Shown here in pieces: positions 8,108 to 17,282 of a stretch of 64,000 bases of DNA. Every line of letters begins with the position of its first letter. The stretch's first letter is position 1. A model generated the notes under the pieces. That model did no database searches. It was not told where the DNA came from and saw only the letters and a program-made list of their open reading frames with translations. The translations under genes and the position numbers were made by a program. Origin of the DNA: Niastella caeni (lineage in GTDB: Bacteria > Bacteroidota > Bacteroidia > Chitinophagales > Chitinophagaceae); contig NZ_STFF01000016.1 of NCBI RefSeq assembly GCF_004834005.1, forward strand, positions 62,001 through 126,000, given 5' to 3'.

Positions 8108-10127
8108 GATCAGAATAAAGAAAAAAGTAAACCTGATAAAAGATTTCCTTGAAAAAGGGCGTACCGTTTCTATCAAGGACCGGGAAGAGGCAATGAACTA
8201 CCTGGTAGCTTTTGTGGCTATGATCCGTCCGCGCTTGTCAGAGTTTGAAAACGCCAATAAGAAGTTTGCAGAAACGATACAATTTGTTCACCAGCATCCC
8301 TCGGTATTGAATAACCTGCGCGTTGCCATTATGGCGCAGTTGATCAACAGCAACCTGGTGCCTATGCTTACAGAAAGCGGGATCACCGTTTCGCGTGGTG
8401 CCGGCCGTGAGTTGTATGCCCGGTTAAAACATAAGTTGTTGCCTGCTGCCCAGGACCCCAACGATTTTTTATACCTGTTGAACCGCATTTTTTTTAAGCA
8501 TAATGATTACGAGTGGGTAGAGAAGATCGGCCGCGATAAATGGATGCATCTATTCGAACTGATCGGACTTTCCTTTTCGGGTAATGAGCCGGCTATTATT
8601 AAACAGGTCATTCTTTCCTTACAAATTTTAAGCGCCCGGGTGGCGCAACTGGGTTGGGAAAACGAGATCACCCATAATACACCGCCTCAATGGCAACCGC
8701 CCAATAATCCCTTTTCCATACAACAACATCTGGTGTATGAAATAAAGGAACAGGTGTTGCGGCATAATCAAAGCCGGGAGGCGGTGCAGGAACTGGCAAA
8801 ACAATTAGGCGATGTATTGGGTGAATGTGCTGAACTGGTTCAACTAATTCGCAATGAAACGGCTGAAAAAGGCACCAGTTTGTCCCAGACGTTTATTCTT
8901 TTTCAGATAGAACAGAAGTTGAACCGGATGAGTTTGTTGCTGGATATTACCGATGCCGATGATAAGATCAACCTCGCCCGTTTTGCCAACCTGTTCATTA
9001 CGGTTGTACGCAATGAAAACAGGAAGAACAGTATCCGGGAATTCTTATCACAAACCACCGGCTACCTGGCCTATCAAATTGCAGAACATAAAGGAAAGAA
9101 AGGGAATAAGTACATTACCTCCTCGCCACTGGAATACTTTCAGATGATCGGGAGCGCCATGTGGGGCGGTTTGATCATCTGCTTTGTTGCAATCTTTAAA
9201 AACCTGCTTGGGTTATTGCACCTGGCGCCTTTCTGGAGTGGCTTTGTTTATAGTATCAATTACAGCCTTGGTTTTGTAGCCATTGAAGAAACCAAAGCAA
9301 CGCTGGCTACCAAACAACCCGCATTTACCGCAAGCGCTGTTGCCAGTTCGTTAGATACGAGTAAAACAGATGAACCACCCAATTTATACAACCTGGCAGT
9401 AACGGTATCCAAAGTAAGCCGCAGCCAGATCGCTTCCTTTATCGGCAACCTGATCGTGGTATTTCCCGGTACCTACCTGTTGGCCTGGTTATACGATTGG
9501 GCCGTTGGGCATCCCCTGGTACAGGGCGAAAAGGCCGCGCATTTATTGCAGGACCAGCATCCCTGGCAAAGCCTGTCTTTATTATACGCCTGCAATACCG
9601 GCTTCTTTCTTTTTCTCAGCGGCATTATTGCCGGGTATGTACAAAACAAAATAAATTACGGGCGCATCGATAAACGGCTTACCGAACATCCGGTTTTACG
9701 ATTGTCGCTTCCGCAAAACCGGTTACAAAAAATAGCGGCCTATTTGAACAGGAATGGCGGTAGCCTGGCCGGTAATATTGCATTGGGATTTTTTTTAGGC
9801 ATGGCCGGCATCGTGGGAAAGATATTTGGTATACCTTTCGATATCAGGCACATTACCATTTCAGCAGCCAATACATCATTAGGTGCGTATGGAGTAGGGT
9901 GGGAGCATATTAATTACCGGTACCTGGGAAATGCTTTTGCGGGCGTATTGGGTATCGGGTTCCTGAACTTCCTGGTAAGCTTTTCCCTGGCCTTTACAGT
10001 AGCAGTGCGTTCCAGGGGAATTAAATTGAAGGATTATCCCGGTTTTTTAAAAATTCTCTGGAAGTATTTTCGCAGCCATCCGCTTGATTTCATCAGGCCG
10101 AGGAAACGGAGGCAGGAAGCAGGTTAA
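8106..10127 (+). CDS. PF10136-type 'site-specific recombinase' membrane protein
   Basis: 673 residues from ATG 8106; a TTG at 8046 would add 20 residues encoded partly by a repeat and was rejected. The N-terminal 350 residues are helical and soluble. The C-terminal half carries several membrane segments, including GSAMWGGLIICFVAIFKNLL and FLFLSGIIAGYV. The stretch SINYSLGFVAIEETKATLATKQPAFTA strongly resembles the conserved core of the family that databases call site-specific recombinase (Gcr, PF10136). I see no tyrosine- or serine-recombinase catalytic motif, so the name is probably misleading and the function unknown. It sits between hutI and hutG. Confidence 0.75.
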   Translation: MIRIKKKVNLIKDFLEKGRTVSIKDREEAMNYLVAFVAMIRPRLSEFENANKKFAETIQFVHQHPSVLNNLRVAIMAQLINSNLVPMLTESGITVSRGAGRELYARLKHKLLPAAQDPNDFLYLLNRIFFKHNDYEWVEKIGRDKWMHLFELIGLSFSGNEPAIIKQVILSLQILSARVAQLGWENEITHNTPPQWQPPNNPFSIQQHLVYEIKEQVLRHNQSREAVQELAKQLGDVLGECAELVQLIRNETAEKGTSLSQTFILFQIEQKLNRMSLLLDITDADDKINLARFANLFITVVRNENRKNSIREFLSQTTGYLAYQIAEHKGKKGNKYITSSPLEYFQMIGSAMWGGLIICFVAIFKNLLGLLHLAPFWSGFVYSINYSLGFVAIEETKATLATKQPAFTASAVASSLDTSKTDEPPNLYNLAVTVSKVSRSQIASFIGNLIVVFPGTYLLAWLYDWAVGHPLVQGEKAAHLLQDQHPWQSLSLLYACNTGFFLFLSGIIAGYVQNKINYGRIDKRLTEHPVLRLSLPQNRLQKIAAYLNRNGGSLAGNIALGFFLGMAGIVGKIFGIPFDIRHITISAANTSLGAYGVGWEHINYRYLGNAFAGVLGIGFLNFLVSFSLAFTVAVRSRGIKLKDYPGFLKILWKYFRSHPLDFIRPRKRRQEAG

Positions 10128-10187
10128 CAAGTTGACCAGGTTGCATTAAGTGCAGAATTAAGAACTAATACCAATTACTCATTAATA
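10121..10187. repeat. weak octad word array
   Basis: Words AGGTTAAC, AAGTTGAC, CAGGTTGC (10121-10144), then AATTAAGA, ACTAATAC, CAATTACT, CATTAATA (10156-10187), spaced exactly 8 bp. The stop codon of the preceding gene lies in the first word. Degenerate, so less certain than the others. Confidence 0.4.
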
Positions 10188-10194
10188 CAATAGT

Positions 10195-11253
10195 ATGAAG
10201 CATTTCAAATTCTACAATAAACACGATGTATTAAATCTTACAAGGATACGCCGGTTCGAAACAAAATTGGGCGAAAGCGTACACGTGCTTCCTGATAAAA
10301 ACACCTGGGAAACCGGGTTGCAACAATCCCCGGCAAAGTATGTGGTGTTTGGTATTCCTGAAGATATTGGTATTCGTGCCAATCATGGTACCGGTGGCGC
10401 CGATTCTGCCTGGGTACCATTTTTATCGGCTTTTTTAAACCTGCAAAGCAATGACTTCCTGAATGGCGAAGAGATCATTCTGCTGGGTCAGTTTAATTTC
10501 AGCGATGCCAATGAGCTCATAGAGCAGAATGCTTATGGGTATGAAGAAAAAATTGATGCCTACCGGCATGCTGTTATTACAATTGATGAGGAAGTAGAGG
10601 AGCTCACAAAGATCATTACATCGCATAACAAGATTCCGATTGCCATCGGCGGCGGACACAACAATGCCTATCCGCTGATAAAAGGTTCGGCGAAAGGTTT
10701 ACACAAATCCGGTGTATTGCCATTGGCTCAAATAAATTGTATTAATCTGGATGCACATGCTGATTTTCGTCCGTCTGAAGGGCGGCACAGCGGCAACGGG
10801 TTCCGGTATGCAGAAGAAGACGGCTACTTACAGAAATATTGTGTGGTTGGATTGCATGAGAATTACCTGCCGCAAAATGTGTGGTTAGATATTGTGAACA
10901 ATCCTTTCCTGGATTTCATAACGTATGAAGATATTTTTGTTCTGGAGAAAAGGAATTTCATTCAGTCGGTAGCCCATGCCACCAGTTTTACCGAAGAGAA
11001 TTTTACCGGTATTGAACTGGATATGGATTGCATAGAGAATACTTTATCCAGCGCCATTACGCCTTCAGGCATTTCTCCTGTGCATGCCCGCCAGTATGTA
11101 ACATGGGCCGCCCGCGAAAGCCAGGTTGCTTATTTACATATTTGCGAAGGCGCCACACGCTTAACTGATGGGCGCACCAATGACACTACCGGTAAACTGA
11201 TCAGTTACCTCGTCAGCGATTTTATTAAAGCGCATGAAGGAAATGGGGAATGA
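10195..11253 (+). CDS. hutG: formimidoylglutamase (arginase-fold hydrolase)
   Basis: Hydrolyses N-formimino-L-glutamate to glutamate and formamide, the last step of the hut route, using a binuclear Mn2+ centre. In the 352 residues the metal motifs of the ureohydrolase fold are complete: GGGHNNAYP with His155, DAHADFRP with Asp186, His188 and Asp190, and ELDMDCIE. Other arginase-family enzymes (agmatinase, arginase) share these ligands; the assignment to HutG rests on hutH, hutU and hutI being in the same region and strand. Start ATG 10195 has no good upstream alternative. A word array follows, then the convergent patatin gene. Confidence 0.88.
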   Translation: MKHFKFYNKHDVLNLTRIRRFETKLGESVHVLPDKNTWETGLQQSPAKYVVFGIPEDIGIRANHGTGGADSAWVPFLSAFLNLQSNDFLNGEEIILLGQFNFSDANELIEQNAYGYEEKIDAYRHAVITIDEEVEELTKIITSHNKIPIAIGGGHNNAYPLIKGSAKGLHKSGVLPLAQINCINLDAHADFRPSEGRHSGNGFRYAEEDGYLQKYCVVGLHENYLPQNVWLDIVNNPFLDFITYEDIFVLEKRNFIQSVAHATSFTEENFTGIELDMDCIENTLSSAITPSGISPVHARQYVTWAARESQVAYLHICEGATRLTDGRTNDTTGKLISYLVSDFIKAHEGNGE

Positions 11254-11264
11254 TTATAGATTGT

Positions 11265-11367
11265 TTGATGGCTATATGGCTTGATGGTTGGGATTGATGC
11301 GTTTTGATCAGCGTTCACGAAATTCAACAACTCAACAATCAAGCAATCAAACAATAAAACCATCAAA
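11265..11367. repeat. octad word array, two facing arms (TTGATGGC family)
   Basis: Left arm TTGATGGC, TATATGGC, TTGATGGT (11265-11288). Right arm CAACAACT, CAACAATC, AAGCAATC, AAACAATA, AAACCATC (11325-11364). The right arm is built from reverse-complement forms of the left word. It fills the gap between the convergent hutG and patatin genes. Confidence 0.75.
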
Positions 11368-11377
11368 TTTGAGCTTC

Positions 11378-13627
11378 TCAAAAGGGAATTCCCAAATTAA
11401 TATACCATTGCAACTTATTCGTTTGATCGCAGTACATAGTACTTATTTCAAGCGGGCCTAATGCAAAGTTATACGAGTAGGTTAAAGAGTAACCCGACAG
11501 GAAATCGGGGTTATTGAAGAAGTCGCTTCTGCTTATAAAATTGGTGAAAAGCACATTGGCCTTACCAGTGAGATAGTTATTGGCAAATAGTTGTACCCGA
11601 AGCCCGCCCTGCAACATTGCTACAGAAGGGGTATATAATGTGCCTTCCTGCAAACCGGCAAAGGTTATCTGGTTACGGAAAACCTTTGTTAAACCGCCAA
11701 TGGCAAATTCATTCAATACATTACGGCTGTAATTAAAGTTGATACCACCCTGTCCGTTTAACATTAACGTAGCGCGCCGGCCAAACGGAATATAACTTTC
11801 CACATCCAATGTTGTTCGCATATAGGGATAGGTGCTGATCTTTATTGAATCAGGGTCTTCCAGCGGTTCTCCATTCGATAGAAAATTGATATGGGGATGT
11901 TGTTCAAATACCCGGCCGGCTTCTCCGTATACTTTAACGCCTTTCCTCGGAAAAATACTCCGGTCAAGGGAATTGTATTCTACATAACTATGCAGGGTGT
12001 TATAACTGTTGCTACCCTTGAATTCAAGTCCTTTTGCAATTTTGGGCGTATAATGCACCCATTCGAACCGGTGGCCGGCGCCAATGGAAAAGCTTCGCGA
12101 AGGAGAATATTGAAACCGTTCACCTATTTTAAAAAAGGTTTGTTTATACAAGCCATCCTGCTTGTACTGATCATAGGTAGTAACTTCAAACCGGTCGAAC
12201 TGCGTCTCTGCGATCAGGGCAAAGTTTTTCAACCGCCCAATGTATTGCAGGTGCTCGCCTCGAATGCGGAAGCTTTCTCCGATATTGATGGTTACCAGGC
12301 TGCGGGAGTTCGTTATAAAGAAATTCCTGGCCGTTAAATTACCAATGATGCCAACACCGGTAAACCGGTTATAATGTATGCCCAGCTTGGCAAACGTAAA
12401 CGGGTTCTCCGTTACATCGAATACGATCTTACAGGTGCCATCGGGTTGTTGCACCAGCGAATATATAATGCGACTGTAATAACGCGTACCATAAGCCTGG
12501 CGCACCATGTTCGACAGCTTATGCGCCGTATAGGACCTATTCAATTGCAGGTCTATGGTGTGCACAAAAAAATCGGTAGACGTTCTTTCTATGCCATGTA
12601 CTTCAAAGGAAGAGATAATGGTTGAATTTACATGCGGCAACCGGTTTTTTCTTAGTTCAGCCTGGCCATAAATGGCATTCAATGAATCGGCTAACTGCTT
12701 AAACCGCGGATATAATTTGCGTCCTTCTTCAATACCCATATCCAATATGGCCTTACCCTCACCAAAGCTGCCCATGTTAAATTTTTCCATTTTAAAGGGA
12801 ATGTAAATATCACATTGCGGCACTTCGGTTTTGGCGTCTTCGGCTTCTCTGAAAAAAGCGATCTGTAACAGGATCTGCAACGCATTGCGCACTTTTTCAG
12901 AGGGCAATAAACCACTGGCCACATTGCTTCCAATGACGATATCGGCGCCCATTTCTTTTACATCACGAACCGGGAAATTGCGAACGATACCGCCATCTAC
13001 CATGCGCTTACCATTAAAGTCAACCGCGGTAAATACCGATGGAATGGCCATGCTGGATCGAATAGCAGAAATAATTTCACCTTCTTTCATTACGATGGCT
13101 TCGCCATTTCCTACATCGGTGCCTATACAACGAAAGGGAATACTGAATTTGGAAAAATCTTTTTGCTGGTGTACCGGGAAATACAATTCAGAAAACTTCT
13201 GCCACAGTTCCTGTCCCTGAAGCAATCCGCTGGGCAGGCGGAAGTTGTGATTTTGCCAGGGGAGCTCTATTACATATTTTGAATACTCATCTTTTTCTTC
13301 CATGAAAATGCTGCGCAGCGAAGATTGATTGCTTAACAGCAGGTCCCAATCGATGGCCCGGGTAATTTTTTCAATACTGTCGGCAGAATAACCAATGGCG
13401 TATAAACTGCCAATGATACTGCCCATGCTGGTACCGGTTATATAATCAACATTCAGCCCGGCACTATCAATAGCTTTTAAAATACCGATATGCGCCAGTC
13501 CTTTTGCACCGCCGCCACTCAGTGTTACGCCAATTTTAGGACGTTGCGCCGGTGGCTGCGCAGTAGCTGTTTGAAACAGTAAAAACAACCCAACCAAGGC
13601 TGGTTTGTATCCATTGAAAGTAACCAT
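11378..13627 (-). CDS. patatin-like phospholipase with C-terminal outer-membrane barrel (PlpD/type Vd-like)
   Basis: 749 residues: signal peptide (to about residue 24, ATAQ), patatin domain, a POTRA-like segment and a C-terminal Omp85-type beta barrel. Patatin marks: oxyanion loop SGGGAKG (37-43), nucleophile elbow GTSMG with Ser67, and catalytic Asp211 in MVDGGIVRNFPV. The barrel part has repeated amphipathic strands and ends in NLGIPF, a C-terminal Phe typical of barrel insertion signals. The architecture matches type Vd autotransporter phospholipases, in which the barrel presents the lipase at or beyond the outer membrane. Lipid substrate unknown. Convergent with hutG; next minus-strand gene lies 197 bp upstream. 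Confidence 0.88.
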   Translation of the reverse strand: MVTFNGYKPALVGLFLLFQTATAQPPAQRPKIGVTLSGGGAKGLAHIGILKAIDSAGLNVDYITGTSMGSIIGSLYAIGYSADSIEKITRAIDWDLLLSNQSSLRSIFMEEKDEYSKYVIELPWQNHNFRLPSGLLQGQELWQKFSELYFPVHQQKDFSKFSIPFRCIGTDVGNGEAIVMKEGEIISAIRSSMAIPSVFTAVDFNGKRMVDGGIVRNFPVRDVKEMGADIVIGSNVASGLLPSEKVRNALQILLQIAFFREAEDAKTEVPQCDIYIPFKMEKFNMGSFGEGKAILDMGIEEGRKLYPRFKQLADSLNAIYGQAELRKNRLPHVNSTIISSFEVHGIERTSTDFFVHTIDLQLNRSYTAHKLSNMVRQAYGTRYYSRIIYSLVQQPDGTCKIVFDVTENPFTFAKLGIHYNRFTGVGIIGNLTARNFFITNSRSLVTINIGESFRIRGEHLQYIGRLKNFALIAETQFDRFEVTTYDQYKQDGLYKQTFFKIGERFQYSPSRSFSIGAGHRFEWVHYTPKIAKGLEFKGSNSYNTLHSYVEYNSLDRSIFPRKGVKVYGEAGRVFEQHPHINFLSNGEPLEDPDSIKISTYPYMRTTLDVESYIPFGRRATLMLNGQGGINFNYSRNVLNEFAIGGLTKVFRNQITFAGLQEGTLYTPSVAMLQGGLRVQLFANNYLTGKANVLFTNFISRSDFFNNPDFLSGYSLTYSYNFALGPLEISTMYCDQTNKLQWYINLGIPF

Positions 13628-13750
13628 CTTTTGCCCCCAGAATTGATTATGGGAATAAGCGATTTAATGAGCGCTGAATATTTCCTGTTCAAAATAGTTG
13701 GTTAGTTCCTGAATTCTAAATTGTTAAATCTTAAATTCTCCCTAAAAATG

Positions 13751-13822
13751 GATTTAGAGATTTCGCGATCTCGGGATTTTGGGATTTAAAATCACAAAAT
13801 CTCAACATCACCCAATCAAAAA
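13751..13822. repeat. octad word array, two facing arms (GATTTxGG / ATCxCAAA)
   Basis: Nine words in strict 8-bp register without a spacer: GATTTAGA, GATTTCGC, GATCTCGG, GATTTTGG, GATTTAAA, then ATCACAAA, ATCTCAAC, ATCACCCA, ATCAAAAA. The switch from GAT- to ATC-type words occurs at 13790/13791. It ends 2 bp before the stop codon of the acetyltransferase gene. Confidence 0.8.
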
Positions 13823-13824
13823 CC

Positions 13825-14271
13825 CTAGTGCAATTCAAAATGACAATTCATCTCCACATCATCTATCAAGGCGCCCATTTTCCTGTAAAATGCAATTGCC
13901 GCTTTATTCCAGTTAGATACCTGCCAGCGCACTTTTATACAATTCGTAGCTCCGGCATGGTCTATAACAGTTTGTAACAGCCGGGTACCGATGGCTCGCC
14001 CGCGGGCCCGTTCTACTACATACAGATCGTCGAGATAAAGCGCTTTGCCTGTCCAGGAGAAATAAGCAAAAAACCAGGCTGCATAACCAACGATTTTGTT
14101 ATTTTCATCTACAGCAACAAAACATTGGAACAAATTGTTGTCTGATTTCATTTGTTCCACCGTATTTGTTACCCTTTCTGGTGTTTTTTGAAAAAGAGCA
14201 AATTCATTGATCAGGTTAAGGATAGCCGGGTAATCGGCTTCAGTTCCTTTACGGATAGTGATATTATTCAT
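13825..14271 (-). CDS. GNAT N-acetyltransferase, spermidine/spermine acetyltransferase-like
   Basis: 148 residues, one GNAT domain. The order of conserved pieces follows SSAT: ITIRKGTEADYPAILNLINEFA at the start, IVGYAAWFFAYFSWTGKALYLDDLYV in the centre, the acetyl-CoA loop RARGRAIGTRLL, and WNKAAIAFYRKMGA near the end. Such enzymes acetylate polyamines or related amines, but close relatives act on thialysine or other small amines, so the substrate is inferred. An arginine decarboxylase that would feed polyamine synthesis is 16 kb away. Flanked on both sides by word arrays. Confidence 0.82.
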   Translation of the reverse strand: MNNITIRKGTEADYPAILNLINEFALFQKTPERVTNTVEQMKSDNNLFQCFVAVDENNKIVGYAAWFFAYFSWTGKALYLDDLYVVERARGRAIGTRLLQTVIDHAGATNCIKVRWQVSNWNKAAIAFYRKMGALIDDVEMNCHFELH

Positions 14272-14297
14272 GGGATGGTTTTTAAAGGGGGAGAACG

Positions 14298-14377
14298 GAG
14301 GTCTGAAGTCTGAGATCTGAAGTCAGAGGTCTGATAAAACAATATCTTCCGACCCACGACTTCTGACATCCGACATC
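14298..14377. repeat. heptad word array, two facing arms (GAGGTCT / CGACATC)
   Basis: Left arm GAGGTCT, GAAGTCT, GAGATCT, GAAGTCA, GAGGTCT (14298-14332). Right arm CGACCCA, CGACTTC, TGACATC, CGACATC (14350-14377). The last word contains part of the TGA stop codon of the ABC-F gene, so the array touches coding sequence. Confidence 0.75.
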
Positions 14378-16382
14378 ATGATTTAGCTTCCAGCTCCATA
14401 ATTTTTTCAAATACTTCCTCGTATTCTTTGTTCAAACGCTGCAATTCCTCACTCACTTTTTTATAATCGGTTTCTGTTTGTACAAACTTGTTCCTGTCTG
14501 CATACGTATCGGGCGCCGTTAACTGCACTTCCAGCGTTGCTTTTTGGTTGTTCAACTGCGCTATCTTTTCCTCCAGCTGCTGAAAAGTTTTTTGTTGTTT
14601 CTGCAACTCTTTCTTCAGCTCTTTATTAATGGGACCCTGCACGGGTGGTTTGCTTTCTACCACCACCACCGGTTTCTGCTCTACTATTTCCGGCTTCTGA
14701 TTTTTTGTCTCTGTCTTCTGGCCCTTCACTTCCTGCTTCTGTTCAGCGGCTTCCTTTTGCCTTTGCCTTTCTTTCCATTCGCCCCATTCTTCGTAGCCGC
14801 CGGCAAATGTTTTGATCTGGTGGTTATCGATCTCCCAGATGGTATTGGCCACCTTCGATACAAAATACCGGTCGTGGCTTACCAATATAAGGCTGCCTTC
14901 GTATTTATTCAATGCTTCAATCAATAATTCTACGGAGTGAATGTCAAGGTGGTTGGTAGGCTCATCCAACATTAAGAAATTGGCTTTGCTGATGATGGTC
15001 TTGGCCAGGGCCACGCGGGCTTTTTCACCCCCGCTCAATACCTTGATCTTTTTATCGATGTCATCGCCGCTGAACAGGAAACAACCCAGCAGGGTTCGCA
15101 GTTCCTGTTCGGTTTTCTGGCTGCCCGCCGCTTTCATTTCATCGATGAGGGTATTGTTCACATCCAGCGCTTCCAGTTGGTGCTGGGCATAAAAACTTTC
15201 TTCTACATTATGCCCCCACTTGCGTTCACCAGTGAACGATTCTGTACCGGCAATGATGCGCAACAGGGTAGACTTTCCTTTTCCGTTGGCTCCGATCAAA
15301 GCGATCTTATCGCCCCGGTTGATCTCGGCATGCGAGTCTTTTACAATTTCAATGTCGCCAAACTTCTTGGTAATATGTTTCAGTTCGCACAATACTTTAC
15401 CAGGTGTTTTATCAACCTGGAAGTTGATGCGAATGTTGGGTCTTTCAATAGCTACATCTTCAATCCGGTCCAGCTTTTCCAGCCGCTTCATGGCGCTTTG
15501 GGCGGCCGCTGCTTTACTGGCTTTGGCCTTGAACCGTTCAATAAAGCGCTCCTGCTGGCGAATGTAATCCTGCTGGTTCTCAAACGCCCGTTGCTGCAGT
15601 TCTACCCGCTGCACCTTTTCCACTTCGTAATAAGAATAATTACCATTGTAAATATGCAGTTGCCGCTGGTATACTTCCACGATCTTGGTCACCATTCGGT
15701 CGAGGAAATATTTATCGTGGCTCACGATCACTACAGAACCCTGGTAATGCACCAGGTATTTTTCCAGCCATTCAATGGAAGGCAGGTCAAGGTGGTTGGT
15801 AGGCTCATCGAGCAGCAACAGGTCGGGTTGCTGCAGGATCATTTTTGCCAGTAATACCCGCATGCGCCAGCCCCCGCTGAATTCGCGATAAGGCCGTTGC
15901 AGATCGGCATTGGAAAAGCCTAGTCCCTGCAATACTTCTTCCGTCTTGTGATGGATGTTGTACCCGTCGAGGGTATCCATTTCGTGTAATTTGTCGGAAT
16001 ATTTGTGCAACAACGCATCCGTCTCAGCCGGGCTTATGCCGCTGGTAGGGGAGTTTTCCAGTTGTTTGCCCAGTTCTTCAATTTCCTTTTCCAGTTGCCG
16101 CACCCGCTCAAAGGCACCAAGGGCTACCTGTAAAATGGAATCGCTGGTATCGAAACTCAGCAGGTCCTGGTGCAAATAGCCAATAGAAGTACCGCGGCTA
16201 CGCTCTACGGTGCCTGCAGATGCCTGGTATTGGCCCACTAACAATTTTAATAAAGTAGATTTTCCGGTGCCGTTATAGCCAATTAAGCCTATACGTTCGT
16301 TGGGTTGAATATGCCAGGTGGCATCCTCTACAATTGCCCGGGCTCCAAATTCAAAAGTTACGTTCGTTAATCCTGCCAGCAT
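14376..16382 (-). CDS. ABC-F family ATPase (Uup/YheS type)
   Basis: 668 residues with two ABC ATPase domains and no membrane segments, so a ribosome-associated ABC-F protein, not a transporter. First Walker A GYNGTGKST (35-43), signature SGGWRMR (169-175), Walker B LLLLDEPTNHLD (188-199); second Walker A GANGKGKST (364-372), signature SGGEKAR and a second LDEPTNHLD. Between the domains lies the charged helical linker expected of ABC-F proteins. After a Lys/Gln/Val-rich stretch, a predicted coiled coil (LEEKIAQLNNQKATLEVQL) ends the protein, as in Uup. Family members relieve stalled ribosomes or protect them from antibiotics; which applies here cannot be told. Confidence 0.93.
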   Translation of the reverse strand: MLAGLTNVTFEFGARAIVEDATWHIQPNERIGLIGYNGTGKSTLLKLLVGQYQASAGTVERSRGTSIGYLHQDLLSFDTSDSILQVALGAFERVRQLEKEIEELGKQLENSPTSGISPAETDALLHKYSDKLHEMDTLDGYNIHHKTEEVLQGLGFSNADLQRPYREFSGGWRMRVLLAKMILQQPDLLLLDEPTNHLDLPSIEWLEKYLVHYQGSVVIVSHDKYFLDRMVTKIVEVYQRQLHIYNGNYSYYEVEKVQRVELQQRAFENQQDYIRQQERFIERFKAKASKAAAAQSAMKRLEKLDRIEDVAIERPNIRINFQVDKTPGKVLCELKHITKKFGDIEIVKDSHAEINRGDKIALIGANGKGKSTLLRIIAGTESFTGERKWGHNVEESFYAQHQLEALDVNNTLIDEMKAAGSQKTEQELRTLLGCFLFSGDDIDKKIKVLSGGEKARVALAKTIISKANFLMLDEPTNHLDIHSVELLIEALNKYEGSLILVSHDRYFVSKVANTIWEIDNHQIKTFAGGYEEWGEWKERQRQKEAAEQKQEVKGQKTETKNQKPEIVEQKPVVVVESKPPVQGPINKELKKELQKQQKTFQQLEEKIAQLNNQKATLEVQLTAPDTYADRNKFVQTETDYKKVSEELQRLNKEYEEVFEKIMELEAKS

Positions 16383-16405
16383 AATATTTTACATCAAATG
16401 GAATG

Positions 16406-16536
16406 CAAAAATATAACAAATCGGGCCGTTCTGGAAGTTATCCGGAAAAGTTGGCCGATATTAAATAATTGGGGGTCAATGAATGCGAAATCGCTTGTTT
16501 ATGAACTAGTAATGTAAGGTTATTCGTTTATCTTTG
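16406..16536. promoter_or_regulatory. divergent promoter region with two -7 elements
   Basis: The gap between the divergent ABC-F and DUF3347 genes has a minus-strand TATTTTTG (complement of 16406-16413) and a plus-strand TATCTTTG (16529-16536), both matching the Bacteroidota -7 form TAnnTTTG. I find no matching TTTG at the right spacing for either, so these are partial promoters. No word array is present here. Confidence 0.45.
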
Positions 16537-16640
16537 GCTCGAAAAAACCACCCTAAAGACCTGGTTTCTGGAAAACCGGCAAGATTATTTCAGTGTAGAA
16601 GCTTGCCTCGGCGCCCAGGAACGTATTTAAACTTAATAGG

Positions 16641-17246
16641 ATGAAAAAAACGCTAATCGTAGTTATTGTGCTTGCTGCTATTGTGTTGGTTGCCCGGCCC
16701 TTTTTTTGCAATAGCGATGACAAACCGACTGATAAAGGAGCTGATACCAAACAACAGCCCCTATCGATCTCAGAGAACACCGATGTATTCAAACAATCGT
16801 TCACCCAATTACTCAATGCTTACAATACGCTGAAGGATGCCCTGGTAGCCAGTGATACCGCAAAAGCAACTGCAGCCGCTTTGGCTTTGCGCGTGGCTGT
16901 CGATAGCCTGAAACTAAATGAAATAAAGGGCGACAGTACCGGCGATATAAAAAATACAGCCCAAAGTTTTACCAGCACCATTGCCGATCTGGCACAGACG
17001 CTGGCTGCTGAAAAAGATCTGAAAGGCAAACGGAAAGAATTTGAAATGATAGCCGATAACTTGTGGAACCTTACCCGTACCGTGCGATACACCAGTCAAA
17101 AGGTATACTGGCAACATTGCCCCATGGCTTTTGATAATAAAGGCGCTTACTGGATGAGCTACGAACGGGAAATAAAAAATCCTTACTTCGGTAATGAAAT
17201 GCTGACTTGCGGCAGCGTAGAGGATTCGCTTGACTACTCGAAGTAA
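16641..17246 (+). CDS. DUF3347 domain protein, membrane-anchored
   Basis: 201 residues. Residues 4-19 are a hydrophobic anchor or signal, with a cysteine at 23. Residues from about 50 onward are the helical DUF3347 domain (FTQLLNAYNTLKDALVASD), ending in the family's hallmark QHCPMAFDNKGAYWM and IKNPYFGNEMLTCGS. Cys161, Met163, Met188 and Cys191 look like a thiol/thioether metal site; the domain is often found with copper or heavy-metal efflux proteins, so periplasmic copper binding is a reasonable inference. The TonB-dependent receptor gene starts 36 bp downstream and is probably cotranscribed. Confidence 0.8.
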   Translation: MKKTLIVVIVLAAIVLVARPFFCNSDDKPTDKGADTKQQPLSISENTDVFKQSFTQLLNAYNTLKDALVASDTAKATAAALALRVAVDSLKLNEIKGDSTGDIKNTAQSFTSTIADLAQTLAAEKDLKGKRKEFEMIADNLWNLTRTVRYTSQKVYWQHCPMAFDNKGAYWMSYEREIKNPYFGNEMLTCGSVEDSLDYSK

Positions 17247-17282
17247 TAAACCAATAAGCCGATAGCCGGTTTTGTTAACTCA

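Noticed and set aside
8106..10127. mobile element or integrase
   Set aside because: Despite the family name there are no catalytic recombinase motifs, no flanking repeats typical of attachment sites and no cargo genes.
15177..15854. 225-residue + strand frame antisense to the ABC-F gene
   Set aside because: Shadow of a well-supported coding sequence on the other strand; no family resemblance or start signal.
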